Assembly (NCBI RefSeq): GCF_000482245.1
Contig: NZ_AWNH01000013.1
Span: forward strand, 1-64,000
Length of the DNA stretch: 64,000 bases
Source of the DNA: Leptolyngbya sp. Heron Island J
GTDB lineage: Bacteria; Cyanobacteriota; Cyanobacteriia; Phormidesmidales; Phormidesmidaceae
Direction of reading: 5' to 3'
Shown piece after piece: positions 38,122 through 48,699 of the stretch; position 1 is the first letter of the stretch; each line of letters begins with the position of its first letter. The translations under genes were made by a program, and so were the position numbers. Under the pieces are notes generated by a model. It was not told the DNA's origin and ran no database searches. It was given only the letters and a program-made list of their open reading frames with translations.

Positions 38122-38369
38122 CTATCTAAATCTGATACGGGCGTTGTTACAGCCTGACAGATGTTGAGTCAAAAACAAACTCTGATAGCAAAATAAGTCG
38201 TCCACTGGTATGACAGGTCATAGTGAACAATTACGGTGGCGTGAGCTACTCAGCGATAGGATGCTGATTGCTTTGGCAGACATGGCTGAGAAGCCTCTGA
38301 TAGCCCTTTACCAAGATCATCGCTTTACAATAAGGCCATTAGCTTCTGAATTGGTGAGCAAGTTAGGCG

Positions 38370-38807
38370 ATGGTATTTGAATATATTTTTAACTTTGGCA
38401 ATCTGTTTGTGCTGCCATTTTGGGCGCTGATGGTGCTACTGCCCAACTGGGAAGTGACTCGTAAAATCATGGCTTCCTATATCCCATTTGTCGTGCTGGC
38501 GGCGCTTTATGTCTATTGTTTTGTAGCGAGTCTTGATCCGGACAAACTAGAGGAGTTTGCGAATCCTACTCTGGCGGTGCTGGCCGATTTATTTTCGGAT
38601 GAAAAGGTCATGACCACAGGCTGGGTTCACTTCTTAGTTATGGATCTATTTGTGGGACGCTGGATCTATCTACAGGGACAAGAGAAACAGTTGTTTACCC
38701 GGCATTCCCTAGCGTTATGTCTGTTTGCGGGGCCGATGGGGTTGCTGTCCCATGTGGTGACTGTGTGGATAACGCCTTTGTTTAAGCCATCAGTTGAAGC
38801 GGCTTAA
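38370..38807 (+). CDS. ABA4-like family membrane protein
   Basis: 145 residues, four hydrophobic segments. The run FVLPFWALMVLLPNWEVTRK, then MTTGWVHFLVMDLFVGRWIY and LFAGPMGLLSHVVT, matches the ABA4-like (DUF4281) family. Known: plant ABA4 is needed for neoxanthin formation; cyanobacteria lack neoxanthin, so the role here is different or indirect, probably with carotenoids. Confidence 0.9.
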   Translation: MVFEYIFNFGNLFVLPFWALMVLLPNWEVTRKIMASYIPFVVLAALYVYCFVASLDPDKLEEFANPTLAVLADLFSDEKVMTTGWVHFLVMDLFVGRWIYLQGQEKQLFTRHSLALCLFAGPMGLLSHVVTVWITPLFKPSVEAA

Positions 38808-38815
38808 GTGATGAC

Positions 38816-39268
38816 TCATGTGAGACGAGCGGACATCAACATATATTTGTTGCGTGTCTGGAAGTTCGTCTGAGCGTAAAGTTTCTGGGCTCTGGTATTT
38901 AGCCGTGCTACTTCCAGGTGTAGCGCTCGAATATTGAGTAGCTTGGCCTCTTGCTGAATCTGACTTAGGGTGTGTTTGCCGAGACCCTGTCCTCGGAACT
39001 CCGGTCGGATGTAAAACTCATCGATAAAGGCATCTTTGCCGCCGAATTCGATACTGTAGCCAAAGGTGAGGGCAATATAGCCTGAGATCGCAGTGTCTAC
39101 CACTATCAGCCAGATACCCCCCAGTGATGAGTCGGAGAGCAGGCGACCTACAGCCTGATTCCGGCTCTCATCCGTCATCTGGATGTTTTCAAACAGGTGG
39201 TAAGCCTGCACCAATGGTAAGACCTGTGGCAGATTATCCGTAACTGCTCGCTGGAGTCTGTAATTCAT
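38816..39268 (-). CDS. GNAT-family acetyltransferase
   Basis: 150 residues from ATG 39268, chosen for AGAGGGG 5 bases upstream; a longer frame to 39292 has no such site. Acetyl-CoA loop motif FYIRPEFRGQGLGKHTL (RxxGxG). Conserved end ALHLEVARLNTRAQKLYAQTNF. Substrate unknown. Converges with the ABA4-like gene, 8 bases apart. Confidence 0.92.
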   Translation of the reverse strand: MNYRLQRAVTDNLPQVLPLVQAYHLFENIQMTDESRNQAVGRLLSDSSLGGIWLIVVDTAISGYIALTFGYSIEFGGKDAFIDEFYIRPEFRGQGLGKHTLSQIQQEAKLLNIRALHLEVARLNTRAQKLYAQTNFQTRNKYMLMSARLT

Positions 39269-39633
39269 GGAGCCCCTCTGCAAGCATCCCAACCCTGGAA
39301 AACACAGGAGACAGACGCTAGATTCTGTGTACTGAAAAACGTATGGTGACGCTTATATTAAGTCTTTGCACCGTGAAGTTCCCATGGTTGCCGTGCCAAC
39401 TGCAACTATTGTCTAGTTTTGATCCAATTTCCGGGCACGTTTCCTGGGTTATTCAGGTGCCAATGTAAATATTCAGTGTGGTTAATGTTAGTGATTATAC
39501 GTTGCCTACTCATGCACAATTCACATTTTTGCTGAGTAAGTTACGCGCAAATGCGCGACCAATATGACGGGCTACTAGGCATCATGACATTACAGACACC
39601 GTGTTCCCTAACCAATATTGAGAGAGCAGTTCT
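39269..39633. other. Intergenic, no gene seen
   Basis: Promoters for the GNAT gene and the small gene at 39634 are expected. CGCAAATGCGCG at ~39545 is partly palindromic. Confidence 0.4.
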
Positions 39634-39834
39634 ATGGTTGCCGCTAGAAGGCCAGAAAGATCACCAGAGATTATTTTGCAACAGGTCTGGAATACCCATA
39701 GGCTAACGCGCAAAGACTATGTCAGATTGTCTTCTTTCTTACTTTCCATTGTGGATTTGACCCCTAAACAACGTGAACAGGTGCATCATATTTTTGATGA
39801 GTTGAGTATGGGGAAGATTCAGCTGGTTGATTAA
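39634..39834 (+). CDS. Small conserved cyanobacterial protein
   Basis: 66 residues. The pattern LTRKDYVRLSSFLLS then LTPKQREQVHHIFDELSMGK and a final IQLVD matches a small helical family I know only from cyanobacteria as hypothetical. No motif for activity. Single gene. Confidence 0.78.
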   Translation: MVAARRPERSPEIILQQVWNTHRLTRKDYVRLSSFLLSIVDLTPKQREQVHHIFDELSMGKIQLVD

Positions 39835-39954
39835 CGATGGCCATCTGATGCTCAAAATTTCGGCTAGAGCGGTGGAGATGTTGTTAGTTGTTAACAACTC
39901 TCCACCTTTAGTTTGTGGGTAGTCTGCGAGTAATAACAGCGGATTGCAGAACTG

Positions 39955-42675
39955 TTATCCAAAAATATTGAGCTGCGAGTCGGGACTAGTTTCGCCAACT
40001 TTGAGTGTTTTAGGCGTTTTCTTCTTGGGCTGACGCCCCTGGCGCAGACCGACTGCAATTTTGCTGTGTTTTTCAATCTGACCCATGACTTGCTGGGCAC
40101 GTTTGATAACGCTGGGAGGTAAGCCTGCCAGACGACCGGCTTCAATACCGTAGGAGCGGTCGGCACCACCGGGCTGCACCTGGTGTAAAAAGATAATTTG
40201 ATCGGGCATTTCTTTGACTGTTACCTGGAAATTGGCCACATTTTTTAACAACGAAGCCAGTTCGTTAAGTTCGTGGTAGTGGGTGGCAAAAATCGTGCGG
40301 GCTTGAATGTCGCTGGCCAGGTGTTCGGCTACGGCCCAGGCGATGGAGAGACCATCAAACGTGGCGGTGCCACGACCGATTTCATCTAGTAGCACCAGGG
40401 ACTTGGGGGTGGCGTGGTTGAGAATGTTGGCGGTTTCGTTCATCTCTACCATGAAAGTGGATTGCCCGGTGGCCAAGTCATCGACGGCACCAACGCGAGT
40501 AAAGATGCGATCGCACACCCCCAACACCGCACTCTTCGCAGGCACAAAGCTACCCACCTGGGCCATCAGTTGAATGAGACCGACCTGCCGTAGATAGCAG
40601 CTTTTACCGCTAGCATTTGGTCCTGTCAAAATAATCAAATCGGGTGAGCTTTGAGTTGCAGAGCGAGCACTGTCCACCGATGCAGCCAGTGTTTCCCCAT
40701 ATCCCAGCCCCGTCGAATTGGGCACAAAAAATCCCGCAGGCAACGATTGTTCCACCACCGGATGGCGACCCGCTTCAAGTGCCAGCGTCCGCCCTTGAAC
40801 AAATTCAGGTCGACAGTATCCTTGATAAATAGCGAGCTCGGCTAGGCCGCCCAGCACATCTGCTGCGGCTACATTGACGGCCACCTTACGAATGAGTTCA
40901 GCATGTTGACCCACGTCCTCACGGAGTTCTAGAAAAATTTCATACTCTATTTGGTTAATCTCATCCTTCGCATTGAGGATGCGAGCCTCTCGTTCCTTGA
41001 GTTCAGGTGTGATGTAGCGCTCTTCGTTGGTGAGGGTTTGCTTGCGAATATAGTTATCTGGAGCCTGAGCGCTCTTGGCCCGAGAAATACTGATGTAATA
41101 GCCAAAGGCTTTATTAAAGCCCACCTTCAGGTTGGAAATCCCAGTCCGTTCCCGCTCGCTCACCTCCAAACTGGCAATCCAGCGCTGGTCGCTGCTGACC
41201 TGGTCTCGTAAACCATCGAGGTGAGCATTAACGCCTTCGCGAATCAGGCCACCTTCGGTCAGATAGAGCGGCGGGCTGTCGACCAGGTGCGATCGCAGCT
41301 TCCGACCCATTTGCTCTAGTTCTGGCGGTACAACCTGTAGCTTGATCAAATGGGGAGACTGGGCATGGGCCATCAACGTGGCTAGGTCTGGCAGCTTTTC
41401 AAAGGATTCGGCCATGGCCACCAGATCGCGACCGTTAGCGGTACCAGAACCCGCCCGCCCAGCCAGCCGCTCTAAATCATAAATTTGTTTCAGGATGAGC
41501 TGCAGCTGCTGACGTAGGGTACCGTTGTCGACCAGTTCACGAATTGTGTCCTGGCGTTCCTGAATTTTTTCAATGCTCAGTAGTGGCTGTAATAACCAAC
41601 GTCGCAGGGCTCGACTGCCCATGGCGGTTGTAGTTTTATCTAATGCCCACAGCAGTGAGCCGTGAAAGATGCCGTCCCGTACGGTTTGAGTGATTTCTAA
41701 ATTCCGCCGGGTCTGGTTATCAATGACCAAAAATTCTGTTGTAGTGTAAGTAGATAGAGGCTGAAGCGGAGCCAAACTCTCTTTTTGAGTATCTTCGAGA
41801 TAATTCAACAGACCGCCTGCAGCCCTGATGGCCAGAGGTAGATGCGCACAACCAAAGCCTTCTAAAGAACGTACGCGATAGCTTTGAAGCAGACGCTGTT
41901 TGGCTTCAGCATGGGTGAAGGGTGTTTGTGATCGAAAGGTATAACAAAATTGTGCAGGTAAACCTTCCGGTAGTTTGTCGGAGGTTTCTCCAGGTCGCAA
42001 CAGAGCTCCTAAATCCGGTGCGTTGGTGGGTATTAGCACCTCGGCAGGCTGTAGCCGCATCAGTTCCTGGGCTAACTGATCGACAGCTGTGCCCTGGGTC
42101 GTAAAAAACTCTCCCGTCGAGACATCCGCATGGGCGAGTCCCCAATGTTTATCAGCAATCACCAGAGCGGCTAAAAAGTTGTTGCGCTTTGCCGTCAGCA
42201 TGCCCTCTGCCAGAATGGTGCCGGGGGTAATCACACGGGTGACTTCTCGTTTAACCAATCCCTGGGCCTGAGCTGGATCTTCCACCTGGTCACAAATGGC
42301 GATCGCAAATCCCTTTTCCACCAACAGAGCACAGTAACGATCCAGGGCATGGTGCGGGATGCCAGCTAGGGGAACTTTACCGACGGCTTTACCGGCATCC
42401 TTGCTAGTCAGGACTAGCTCTAGCTCACGGGCGATTGCGATCGCATCTTGAAAAAATGTTTCAAAAAAGTCCCCAACGCGATATAGCAATAAGGCATAGG
42501 GATAGTCATCTTTAACCTCAGCATAGTGACGCATCATGGGCGTGAGGTCATCCCGTTTCACCTCGCTGTAGTCGGTATACTGCACTGCATGCTTCAGCAA
42601 CCGTTCTGGAATGCCAATGGTGATATTATCACCAGCTGGCTGACTGGTAGTGGTTTTAGATGCGGATGCGGTCAT
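39955..42675 (-). CDS. mutS: DNA mismatch repair protein MutS
   Basis: 906 residues. Mismatch-binding domain with the Phe-x-Glu motif in [14 protein letters not shown], lever/clamp domains, and ABC ATPase with [25 protein letters not shown] and the THYHEL switch. The C-terminal tail is basic, no Smr domain, so MutS1 rather than MutS2. No mutL in the window. A short N-terminal extension precedes the typical start. Confidence 0.97.
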   Translation of the reverse strand: MTASASKTTTSQPAGDNITIGIPERLLKHAVQYTDYSEVKRDDLTPMMRHYAEVKDDYPYALLLYRVGDFFETFFQDAIAIARELELVLTSKDAGKAVGKVPLAGIPHHALDRYCALLVEKGFAIAICDQVEDPAQAQGLVKREVTRVITPGTILAEGMLTAKRNNFLAALVIADKHWGLAHADVSTGEFFTTQGTAVDQLAQELMRLQPAEVLIPTNAPDLGALLRPGETSDKLPEGLPAQFCYTFRSQTPFTHAEAKQRLLQSYRVRSLEGFGCAHLPLAIRAAGGLLNYLEDTQKESLAPLQPLSTYTTTEFLVIDNQTRRNLEITQTVRDGIFHGSLLWALDKTTTAMGSRALRRWLLQPLLSIEKIQERQDTIRELVDNGTLRQQLQLILKQIYDLERLAGRAGSGTANGRDLVAMAESFEKLPDLATLMAHAQSPHLIKLQVVPPELEQMGRKLRSHLVDSPPLYLTEGGLIREGVNAHLDGLRDQVSSDQRWIASLEVSERERTGISNLKVGFNKAFGYYISISRAKSAQAPDNYIRKQTLTNEERYITPELKEREARILNAKDEINQIEYEIFLELREDVGQHAELIRKVAVNVAAADVLGGLAELAIYQGYCRPEFVQGRTLALEAGRHPVVEQSLPAGFFVPNSTGLGYGETLAASVDSARSATQSSPDLIILTGPNASGKSCYLRQVGLIQLMAQVGSFVPAKSAVLGVCDRIFTRVGAVDDLATGQSTFMVEMNETANILNHATPKSLVLLDEIGRGTATFDGLSIAWAVAEHLASDIQARTIFATHYHELNELASLLKNVANFQVTVKEMPDQIIFLHQVQPGGADRSYGIEAGRLAGLPPSVIKRAQQVMGQIEKHSKIAVGLRQGRQPKKKTPKTLKVGETSPDSQLNIFG

Positions 42676-42805
42676 GGGGCATTAGAATCGTGGGGACTCT
42701 GATTCATCTTATGATGCTTGCCCAGGTGCGATCGCTAAGATATCCAGGAAAATCCACAAATGAGCTTCAGCCGTCTAAAATCAACTGACTGATGCTCACT
42801 GGCCC

Positions 42806-43351
42806 ATGCTGACCGATATTCAGACGCGTAAGTTAACCAAGCTCTTTCGCCTGTATGATGCCAACGCCGATGGCATCTTAGAGCAGCGGGATTTTATTGC
42901 CCTGGCCACGCGTCTGGCGAACTTGCGACAAGGGCTGCAAGCCTCACCTCATTACGAGCAAATTTTGACCCACTTACAGCAAGACTGGCTCTGTCTGTGT
43001 AAGGCTGCTGATCAAAACTATGATGCTCGAATTACCCTCAAGGAATGGCTCACTTACTACGAGCAAATTTTGGATGATATTAAGCAATATGCCAGTCGAG
43101 TCATTGCCCTAGTGACACTGCTTTTTGCGGCCTTTGACCAAGATAACGATGGTCAGATTAGCGAACGAGAGTGGATCCATCTACTGTCATTGTTCAATGT
43201 GCTGCCTATCTATGCATCGTCCATATTTCTTAATTTAGACGTCAATCAGGACGGTGTTCTGAGTCAAGATGAAGTGCTGACACTGATCCATGATTTTTTC
43301 TATATCAATGAGCCTTCTGCCCCCGCAAATTTTATGTTTGGACCGTATTGA
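42806..43351 (+). CDS. Four-EF-hand calcium-binding protein
   Basis: 181 residues. Loops at 18-29 (DANADGILEQRD), 69-80 (DQNYDARITLKE), 111-122 (DQDNDGQISERE) and 145-156 (DVNQDGVLSQDE). Loops 3 and 4 are canonical; loop 1 ends in Asp and loop 2 has Ala for Gly at position 6. Known: paired EF-hands bind Ca2+; layouts like calexcitin or calmodulin-like sensors are seen in some bacteria. Soluble, no signal peptide. It is divergent from mutS. Confidence 0.9.
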   Translation: MLTDIQTRKLTKLFRLYDANADGILEQRDFIALATRLANLRQGLQASPHYEQILTHLQQDWLCLCKAADQNYDARITLKEWLTYYEQILDDIKQYASRVIALVTLLFAAFDQDNDGQISEREWIHLLSLFNVLPIYASSIFLNLDVNQDGVLSQDEVLTLIHDFFYINEPSAPANFMFGPY

Positions 43352-43487
43352 TGGATAGGAGCGTTGTGGTGTCTATTAGCTAACTGAGAGGTCGAAGCTG
43401 GCGTTGGAGCAAGGAACAGGATGCGGCTGAAATAGTTGGCCAGGCGTATTATAAAAGCTGTGTATCTACTCAAAGCTTGGACCTTGT

Positions 43488-44357
43488 ATGGTTTCCCTGA
43501 GCACGTCAGCAACCGATTTCGATACTTCACAACAGTCAGACTCGTTACTTCAGCTATCTCCTGTACCGTTAGGTTGGTCACCGGAAGATCAGATCATGGC
43601 CCGCGCCCACCTGGTGGGTGAACGTCTGATTCTGAAAACCCTGGAGACAACAGCGGCACTGTCGACAAATCCGTTGATCGTCAGAGCCGGTAAATCTGGC
43701 TGTGCTGTGCTGCTGCGCTACGGTGTGGTCGTAGTGTTCAACTTAGATGCCGCTGAGGAAGTTGCCTATTTGGACTCGCTAAAACCTCTGGTCAAAGAGC
43801 CATCGGCAGAAAACATATATGAGGATTTGCTGTTGGCGTTTCATCCCACGACCAAAGAGCGTTTAGAGCAAAATACCCTATGGCTTAAGGACTGCAATGC
43901 AGAGCGCTTACAGATTGTGGCGGAAGCTTTAGCCAAAAGCGTTGTCCTGGACTATTACGAGCAGAAGGTGTCTGACCTATTTGCTCAAATTAAGCCATTT
44001 ACCACCGCAATCCAAAATCCCAAGGAGCGTCCACCCAAGGAAAAGGAACTGCTGCGTTATATCGGTGGGACGCTACTAATTCAGCAAAAAATGTTGGGCA
44101 TTGTGGAAGTGGGGGACAAACCCGACCCAATTTGGGATTTCCCGGATTTGAACCGCCTTTATTTACGTCTGGAGGATGAGTATGAACTGCGAGAGCGACT
44201 CTTGATTCTGGAGCAAAAACTCACCCTGATTTCCCGTAGTGTAGAAACCGCTTTGGGTATTTTGCAGCAAGGCAGCAGCCACCGGGTGGAATGGTATATC
44301 GTAATTTTAATTGTGGTGGAAATTCTATTGTCGATCTACGAAATTTGGTTGCAATAG
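43488..44357 (+). CDS. RMD1/YagE-family (DUF155) protein
   Basis: 289 residues. Seen: LRYGVVVVFNL, AKSVVLDYYEQKV and RLYLRLEDEYELRERL then a C-terminal membrane segment (~268-287, WYIVILIVVEILLSIYEIWL). This layout, with the DEYELxxR stretch and tail anchor, is that of the DUF155/RMD1 family. Yeast Rmd1 and mitochondrial relatives have poorly known roles. Confidence 0.88.
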   Translation: MVSLSTSATDFDTSQQSDSLLQLSPVPLGWSPEDQIMARAHLVGERLILKTLETTAALSTNPLIVRAGKSGCAVLLRYGVVVVFNLDAAEEVAYLDSLKPLVKEPSAENIYEDLLLAFHPTTKERLEQNTLWLKDCNAERLQIVAEALAKSVVLDYYEQKVSDLFAQIKPFTTAIQNPKERPPKEKELLRYIGGTLLIQQKMLGIVEVGDKPDPIWDFPDLNRLYLRLEDEYELRERLLILEQKLTLISRSVETALGILQQGSSHRVEWYIVILIVVEILLSIYEIWLQ

Positions 44358-44667
44358 TGCAGTGAATGATCGCTTGCATTGACTGACCGTCTCTAAAAAC
44401 GGCTAACAGTGGTGTTGCTTATGGCCGCAATTCCCTCTCACAATTGACTATGGCGTAGGGCAATTTTGATAGCGCACAGTGCTCCCACCCATAGCACTAC
44501 GGAAAATATCAAATGGGATTTGTAGTTGATAGATAAGGTCTGCGCTTGCCATGGCCTATCGATCAATCTAGCAACGGCCCTCAAAACATACCTGCGAAAC
44601 TCCATGGTTGTCATTAGAGAGCCGAAAATTATCTAGATATCTAGAACCCTGTTCAGGGAGGAACATC
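44358..44667. other. Intergenic, no gene seen
   Basis: 310 bases between the DUF155 gene and the hydrolase gene; a good ribosome site for the latter lies at 44655-44661. Nothing else stands out. Confidence 0.4.
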
Positions 44668-46656
44668 ATGGAATCTAAGCCATTGCCCGTAATCCTGCGG
44701 AAATTTATCTTTCGCGAGGCGTTATCGCAAGAGCATGAATCCTACCTGGATCAAGACATTGATGCCGGTCAAGCTGCTGCCCAGGTTAGGTTGGCTAAGA
44801 TTGGTACCCCTGAACGCAAAAAGGCTTCGATTCCGGGCTATTTTGTGATGAGTAGCGCTCCTCCCAATATTGAAACTGCCAAAGAGATGCAGGAGTCAGA
44901 GCTACAAGATGCGGCGCGAGGTGCGCAGGAAATTGCCCGCTCGCTCTACGATACCTACACTCAAAACAAGAGCCCTGCCCCTGAGTTGATGATTGCTGTA
45001 CATGGATACAACAGTGGACGTAGCTCTGTACGGGATTGGTACAAAAATATTTTTCAGTACATTAACCAGCACGATCAGGCGATTCCTCGACAAGGTAACC
45101 AGGTGTTTATTGGCTATCGTTGGCCGTCCGAAAATATCGAGTTTCAACGTCTGGGGGAAGCGTGTAAAGCTCTGCCTCCCCTGCCTCGTGGCCTAATGTT
45201 TATTGGCTTTTTTGGTGCGCTTATTTTATTGCTGTTTGAAGTGATGACCTGGGATAAAACTCTGGTGGGTCTGTTGCTGTTGCCAGTATTAACTCTGTTT
45301 TTAGGGATAGCGGCCATTATTGCTACTCTGGTGATTTTGCGAATGGTGGTCTATTTTCGCGATCGCTACCGTGCTCAAAATTTTGGTGTCCTAGATTTAG
45401 TGGAGTTACTGCGGCAAATTGATCGCGAATTAGTAAACCTAAAAGCTGCTGATATTAAACAGCAAAACCCTGATGAAAGCAGCCCACTTGAAAAAGCTGC
45501 TCAATTCTGGAAACAAACCCACCGTAAGGTAAAACTCTCATTTCTAGGTCACAGCATGGGAGGCTTTGTGGTGACTAATGTGGTACGTATTTTGTCTGAT
45601 GTGTTTGACACCCGCTCCATTAGCAATAAACCTCCAGCCGATATTGGGTCTGTTTTCCGGTTAGAGCGGCTAATCTTAACCTCGCCCGACATTCCCATTC
45701 TGGCCATTGTGTCCAGTCGAGCTAATTTTCTCTCGTCTTCCCTACGTCGGTTTGCTGAGTCCTATCTCTTTAGTAGTGAAGGTGATTTAGCACTGCGGGT
45801 TGCATCAGCGACAGCCAATTATTTCACCTTTCCAAGCAGCACAGAAGCCATGGGTTATCGGCTAGGTAATGTTTCTCTCAAGACCACCTACAACGATCCT
45901 AAAGACTACGGCATTGTTAATCTCACGGCTTTAGATGAACATTTTTTTCCGGGTTCTCCCCTAGCAGAGGCTATTGCCCGTAATCCCTATAAGGTGATGG
46001 AGCATCTATTCCTTACCTATAGTTGGTGCAAAAAGCGAGGGTATAACACCCTGGCCCAGTTGTCTCAAGATCGTCCACAGACTCGTCAGCCCCAAGCAAC
46101 GGACAATACTCAAGCACAGCAGTCTCCTCAGATTACAATCGCTGATTTCTTTACCTACTTTGACTGTACCGACTACAAAGATGTGACCTTCTCAGTCAAA
46201 GAACAGCTAACGGGGCAAGAGTCGAAAGGATTGTTGACCCGCGCTAATCGTAGAAAAGCGTTGAATTGGTGGGACTATCTATTACTTATTGTCGATGGCA
46301 TGCTCGGGAAACGCGATGTACACGGTGGCTATTTTCAAGGGAAATTCACCCAAGAAATGATCTACCGCATTGCATTTCTTGGGTTTACAGGGTACCTGAA
46401 AACATTGGATGACAATCCGAAGATGGCCTTTGATCCCCATGTGGGATTGAGTATATTACATATGAAATGCCAGAAGTTGGGGATTCAGAGTTTTCTCTCC
46501 CCTATTCGCTATCGCGTGAATATCCAGGGAGAAAACATCATAGATAATAAGCAAGAACTGCTGGAAGTAATTGATAAAGAGTCTACTGAGATTCTGCAAT
46601 CAGATCAGATGATGGAGTCTTTGAAAAATCAGGGGTTTGAAGTCATTGTGAAATAG
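44668..46656 (+). CDS. Membrane-inserted alpha/beta hydrolase
   Basis: 662 residues from ATG 44668, chosen because AGGGAGG lies 6 bases upstream. Seen: the oxyanion-side strand LMIAVHGYNSGRSSV (~110), then two hydrophobic segments (~175-245, LMFIGFFGALILLLFEVM; LLLLPVLTLFLGIAAIIAT), then the nucleophile elbow LSFLGHSMGGFVVTN (~293). The membrane segments therefore sit inside the hydrolase fold, between the first core strand and the elbow. The C-terminal ~250 residues are not recognised. Inference: a membrane-bound lipase or esterase; no signal peptide. Confidence 0.83.
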   Translation: MESKPLPVILRKFIFREALSQEHESYLDQDIDAGQAAAQVRLAKIGTPERKKASIPGYFVMSSAPPNIETAKEMQESELQDAARGAQEIARSLYDTYTQNKSPAPELMIAVHGYNSGRSSVRDWYKNIFQYINQHDQAIPRQGNQVFIGYRWPSENIEFQRLGEACKALPPLPRGLMFIGFFGALILLLFEVMTWDKTLVGLLLLPVLTLFLGIAAIIATLVILRMVVYFRDRYRAQNFGVLDLVELLRQIDRELVNLKAADIKQQNPDESSPLEKAAQFWKQTHRKVKLSFLGHSMGGFVVTNVVRILSDVFDTRSISNKPPADIGSVFRLERLILTSPDIPILAIVSSRANFLSSSLRRFAESYLFSSEGDLALRVASATANYFTFPSSTEAMGYRLGNVSLKTTYNDPKDYGIVNLTALDEHFFPGSPLAEAIARNPYKVMEHLFLTYSWCKKRGYNTLAQLSQDRPQTRQPQATDNTQAQQSPQITIADFFTYFDCTDYKDVTFSVKEQLTGQESKGLLTRANRRKALNWWDYLLLIVDGMLGKRDVHGGYFQGKFTQEMIYRIAFLGFTGYLKTLDDNPKMAFDPHVGLSILHMKCQKLGIQSFLSPIRYRVNIQGENIIDNKQELLEVIDKESTEILQSDQMMESLKNQGFEVIVK

Positions 46657-46717
46657 ACCTTTGAATGGCTTTGAGATTATAGGCAGAGTTGATTGCTATA
46701 TTCCGATATCTGTAAGT

Positions 46718-46782
46718 GTCCCCTGAGCGAGGTCGAAGGAGATGCTGGCTGGGAGTGTTGGCTTCGACTTCGCTCAGGGGAC
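46718..46782. repeat. Dispersed-type inverted repeat
   Basis: Arms of 21 bases (46718-46738 and 46762-46782) pair with one mismatch; core CCCTGAGCGA...TCGCTCAGGG with TCGAAG. Known: CCCTGAGC..GTCGAAG palindromes are dispersed intergenic repeats in many bacteria. It lies between the ends of convergent genes. Confidence 0.75.
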
Positions 46783-46808
46783 GGTATCGGTGGGACAGTT
46801 ACCGATTT

Positions 46809-47348
46809 TCAAGATGATGTTTCACGGTCTGTAACTGGCGGTATCCAGGGTGTTAACCATGGTAGCCAGCGTGGAACATTTTGCTGGTAGTCCAGATAAG
46901 CTTGACCAAATTGTTGTTTGAGTCTGGATTCTTCGAACAGTGGAATGTAAATAACATTTGCTATGCAAAATATCAGGGTCCACAATCCCAACGCAGGGAT
47001 GCGAAAAATCAAGGCTTCTCCCAAAAGCATTAAACCAACGCCGCTGATCATGGGATTACGCACAAACAGATAGGGACCACTATTGACTAACTTCTGAGTA
47101 GGATCCCAGGGAGCAAGTGTTCCTTCTCCATGTCTGATGAACAGGCGAACCGTGCTGATTACCAACCCGCTACCCATAAAAGCGAACACTAGACCCAATA
47201 CGAGTGAAAAAGGGTGGGTAGCCAGATACGCAATCGATAATGTCCCTGTGGATCGACTCAAGAACAGTAGTCCGGCTGGTATCACAATCAATACCATTGC
47301 CGGTAAGAGAAGAATAGCTCGAAAATGCTTCAAAATTATCATTGTCAC
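46809..47348 (-). CDS. Isoprenylcysteine methyltransferase-like membrane protein
   Basis: 179 residues, four or five hydrophobic segments. The conserved end GPYLFVRNPMISGVGLMLLG, then FEESRLKQQFGQAYLDYQQ and VPRWLPW, is typical of the ICMT/phospholipid methyltransferase family (RNPM for the cofactor site, EExxL...FGxxYxxY). Substrate in bacteria unknown. Confidence 0.87.
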   Translation of the reverse strand: MTMIILKHFRAILLLPAMVLIVIPAGLLFLSRSTGTLSIAYLATHPFSLVLGLVFAFMGSGLVISTVRLFIRHGEGTLAPWDPTQKLVNSGPYLFVRNPMISGVGLMLLGEALIFRIPALGLWTLIFCIANVIYIPLFEESRLKQQFGQAYLDYQQNVPRWLPWLTPWIPPVTDRETSS

Positions 47349-47485
47349 TCTATCTTCTGAATCCTGCTCCCATCAGCATACTGTCATCGCATCTAGGAGC
47401 GAATTCTGGCTTGAGTGGTGCATGGCCCCCAACTTGGTTAAAAATGGGGCATAAGCTTGTCAGGACTATAAGGCTATCTGTAACA

Positions 47486-48153
47486 ATGGTTTACCTACCG
47501 GTCACATTAGTACTGTTTCTGGCTATCTTGCTACTCTTACCCCTTATCTTTCTAGGGATAGCGATTGACATTGTGGAAGTGGCGGTGGCCAAGTTGGGGT
47601 TTTCGTCTACGGCGGCATTTTGGCTATTTTTTGCGGTCATCGTCGGCAGCACGATTAATATTCCGCTCTACAGACGAAAAACTGAGATCACCGTAGTTTC
47701 TGATTTTGCTGACTTTTGGTTACAACAATTTTGGGGCATTCCGCTGCACCGGATACAACAGGAGATAGTGGTGGCTCTGAATGTGGGTGGTGGGTTGATT
47801 CCAGTTTTGCTTGCACTCTATCAGTTAACGCGGGCTGATTTGGTTGAGATCGCACTTGTAACCGTCATTGTTACCATTGTCAGCTATTTTTCAGCTCAAG
47901 TGGTTCCTGGCATTGGTATTCAGATGAGTCCATTAGTGGGGCCGTTAACGGCTGCTTTAAGTGCGGTATTGATTGCCGGTAATGAAGCGCCTGCTGTGGC
48001 GTTTTCTGGAGGGATATTAGGCGTTTTAATTGGAGCCGACTTATTGCACTGCGCAAAATTGAACGAATGGCAGCAGGCGTTTTAAGCATTGGCGGAGCAG
48101 GCGTGTTTGACGGAATTGCGTTGTGTGGTTTGTTTGCCTTACTACTAACGTGA
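47486..48153 (+). pseudogene. DUF1614 membrane protein, frameshifted copy
   Basis: From ATG 47486 the frame reads like the DUF1614 protein at 22619 (INIPLYRRKTE, VALNVGGGLIPVLLALYQL, SYFSAQVVPGIGIQ, GGILGVLIGADLLH) and then leaves the frame near 48050. In the next frame the family's end continues to a stop at 48151-48153 (LRKIERMAAGVLSIGGAGVF, DGIALCGLFALLLT). Total length is one base short of a whole number of codons. A single missing C in CAC(C)TG at ~48050 would restore LLHLRKIE. Either a recent pseudogene or a sequencing error. Confidence 0.85.
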
Positions 48154-48288
48154 GAGATTTGTTGCTTGTCTATCTACGACCATTTTTGCAATAGCCATCA
48201 GCGGAGGCGTTGCACAGAAACCCGTGCTTTTGAAAGCTTGGATCAGCATGGGACTACGGCGCTCCTAGCAGCTAATCTAGTATTGGGC

Positions 48289-48699
48289 TTACACGGAAGC
48301 CGCTTCGGCACTTAGCTTTGTAAGCAGTGTCTCCACTCGCTCTTTAATCTCATCCCTTACACGGGGAAAGATGTCAGGTTGTTCGGCAGGGTCATCTAAC
48401 TGCCAATCATCAAAGTATTCACGAGTTAACCACTCTGGGGGCAAACTGATACCGCAGCCACAGAGGGAAATGACAATATCAAAGTCTCCAGGTTTAAAAT
48501 CAGCCAGGGCGTCGGAGGTTTGATTGCTGATGTCAATGCCAATTTCTTTCATAGCAGCAATTGCTTCAGGCCGAACTTGACTTGCTTCCAACCCAGAACT
48601 GGTAACTTCGATTTTGCTTGCTCCCATTGTTTTGGCAAAACCTTCGGCCATTTGAGAGCGAGCAGAATTTTTCTTGCAAACAAACATGACGCGCTTCAT
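48289..48699 (-). CDS. arsC: Arsenate reductase, low-molecular-weight phosphatase fold
   Basis: 136 residues. P-loop VCKKNSARSQMAEGFAK with nucleophile Cys8 (CX5R) and the LCGCG pair Cys80 and Cys82. These three positions match the Synechocystis-type ArsC that reduces arsenate with glutathione and glutaredoxin. The ending PDIFPRVRDEIKERVE is typical. No arsB/acr3 or arsR next to it. Confidence 0.92.
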   Translation of the reverse strand: MKRVMFVCKKNSARSQMAEGFAKTMGASKIEVTSSGLEASQVRPEAIAAMKEIGIDISNQTSDALADFKPGDFDIVISLCGCGISLPPEWLTREYFDDWQLDDPAEQPDIFPRVRDEIKERVETLLTKLSAEAASV

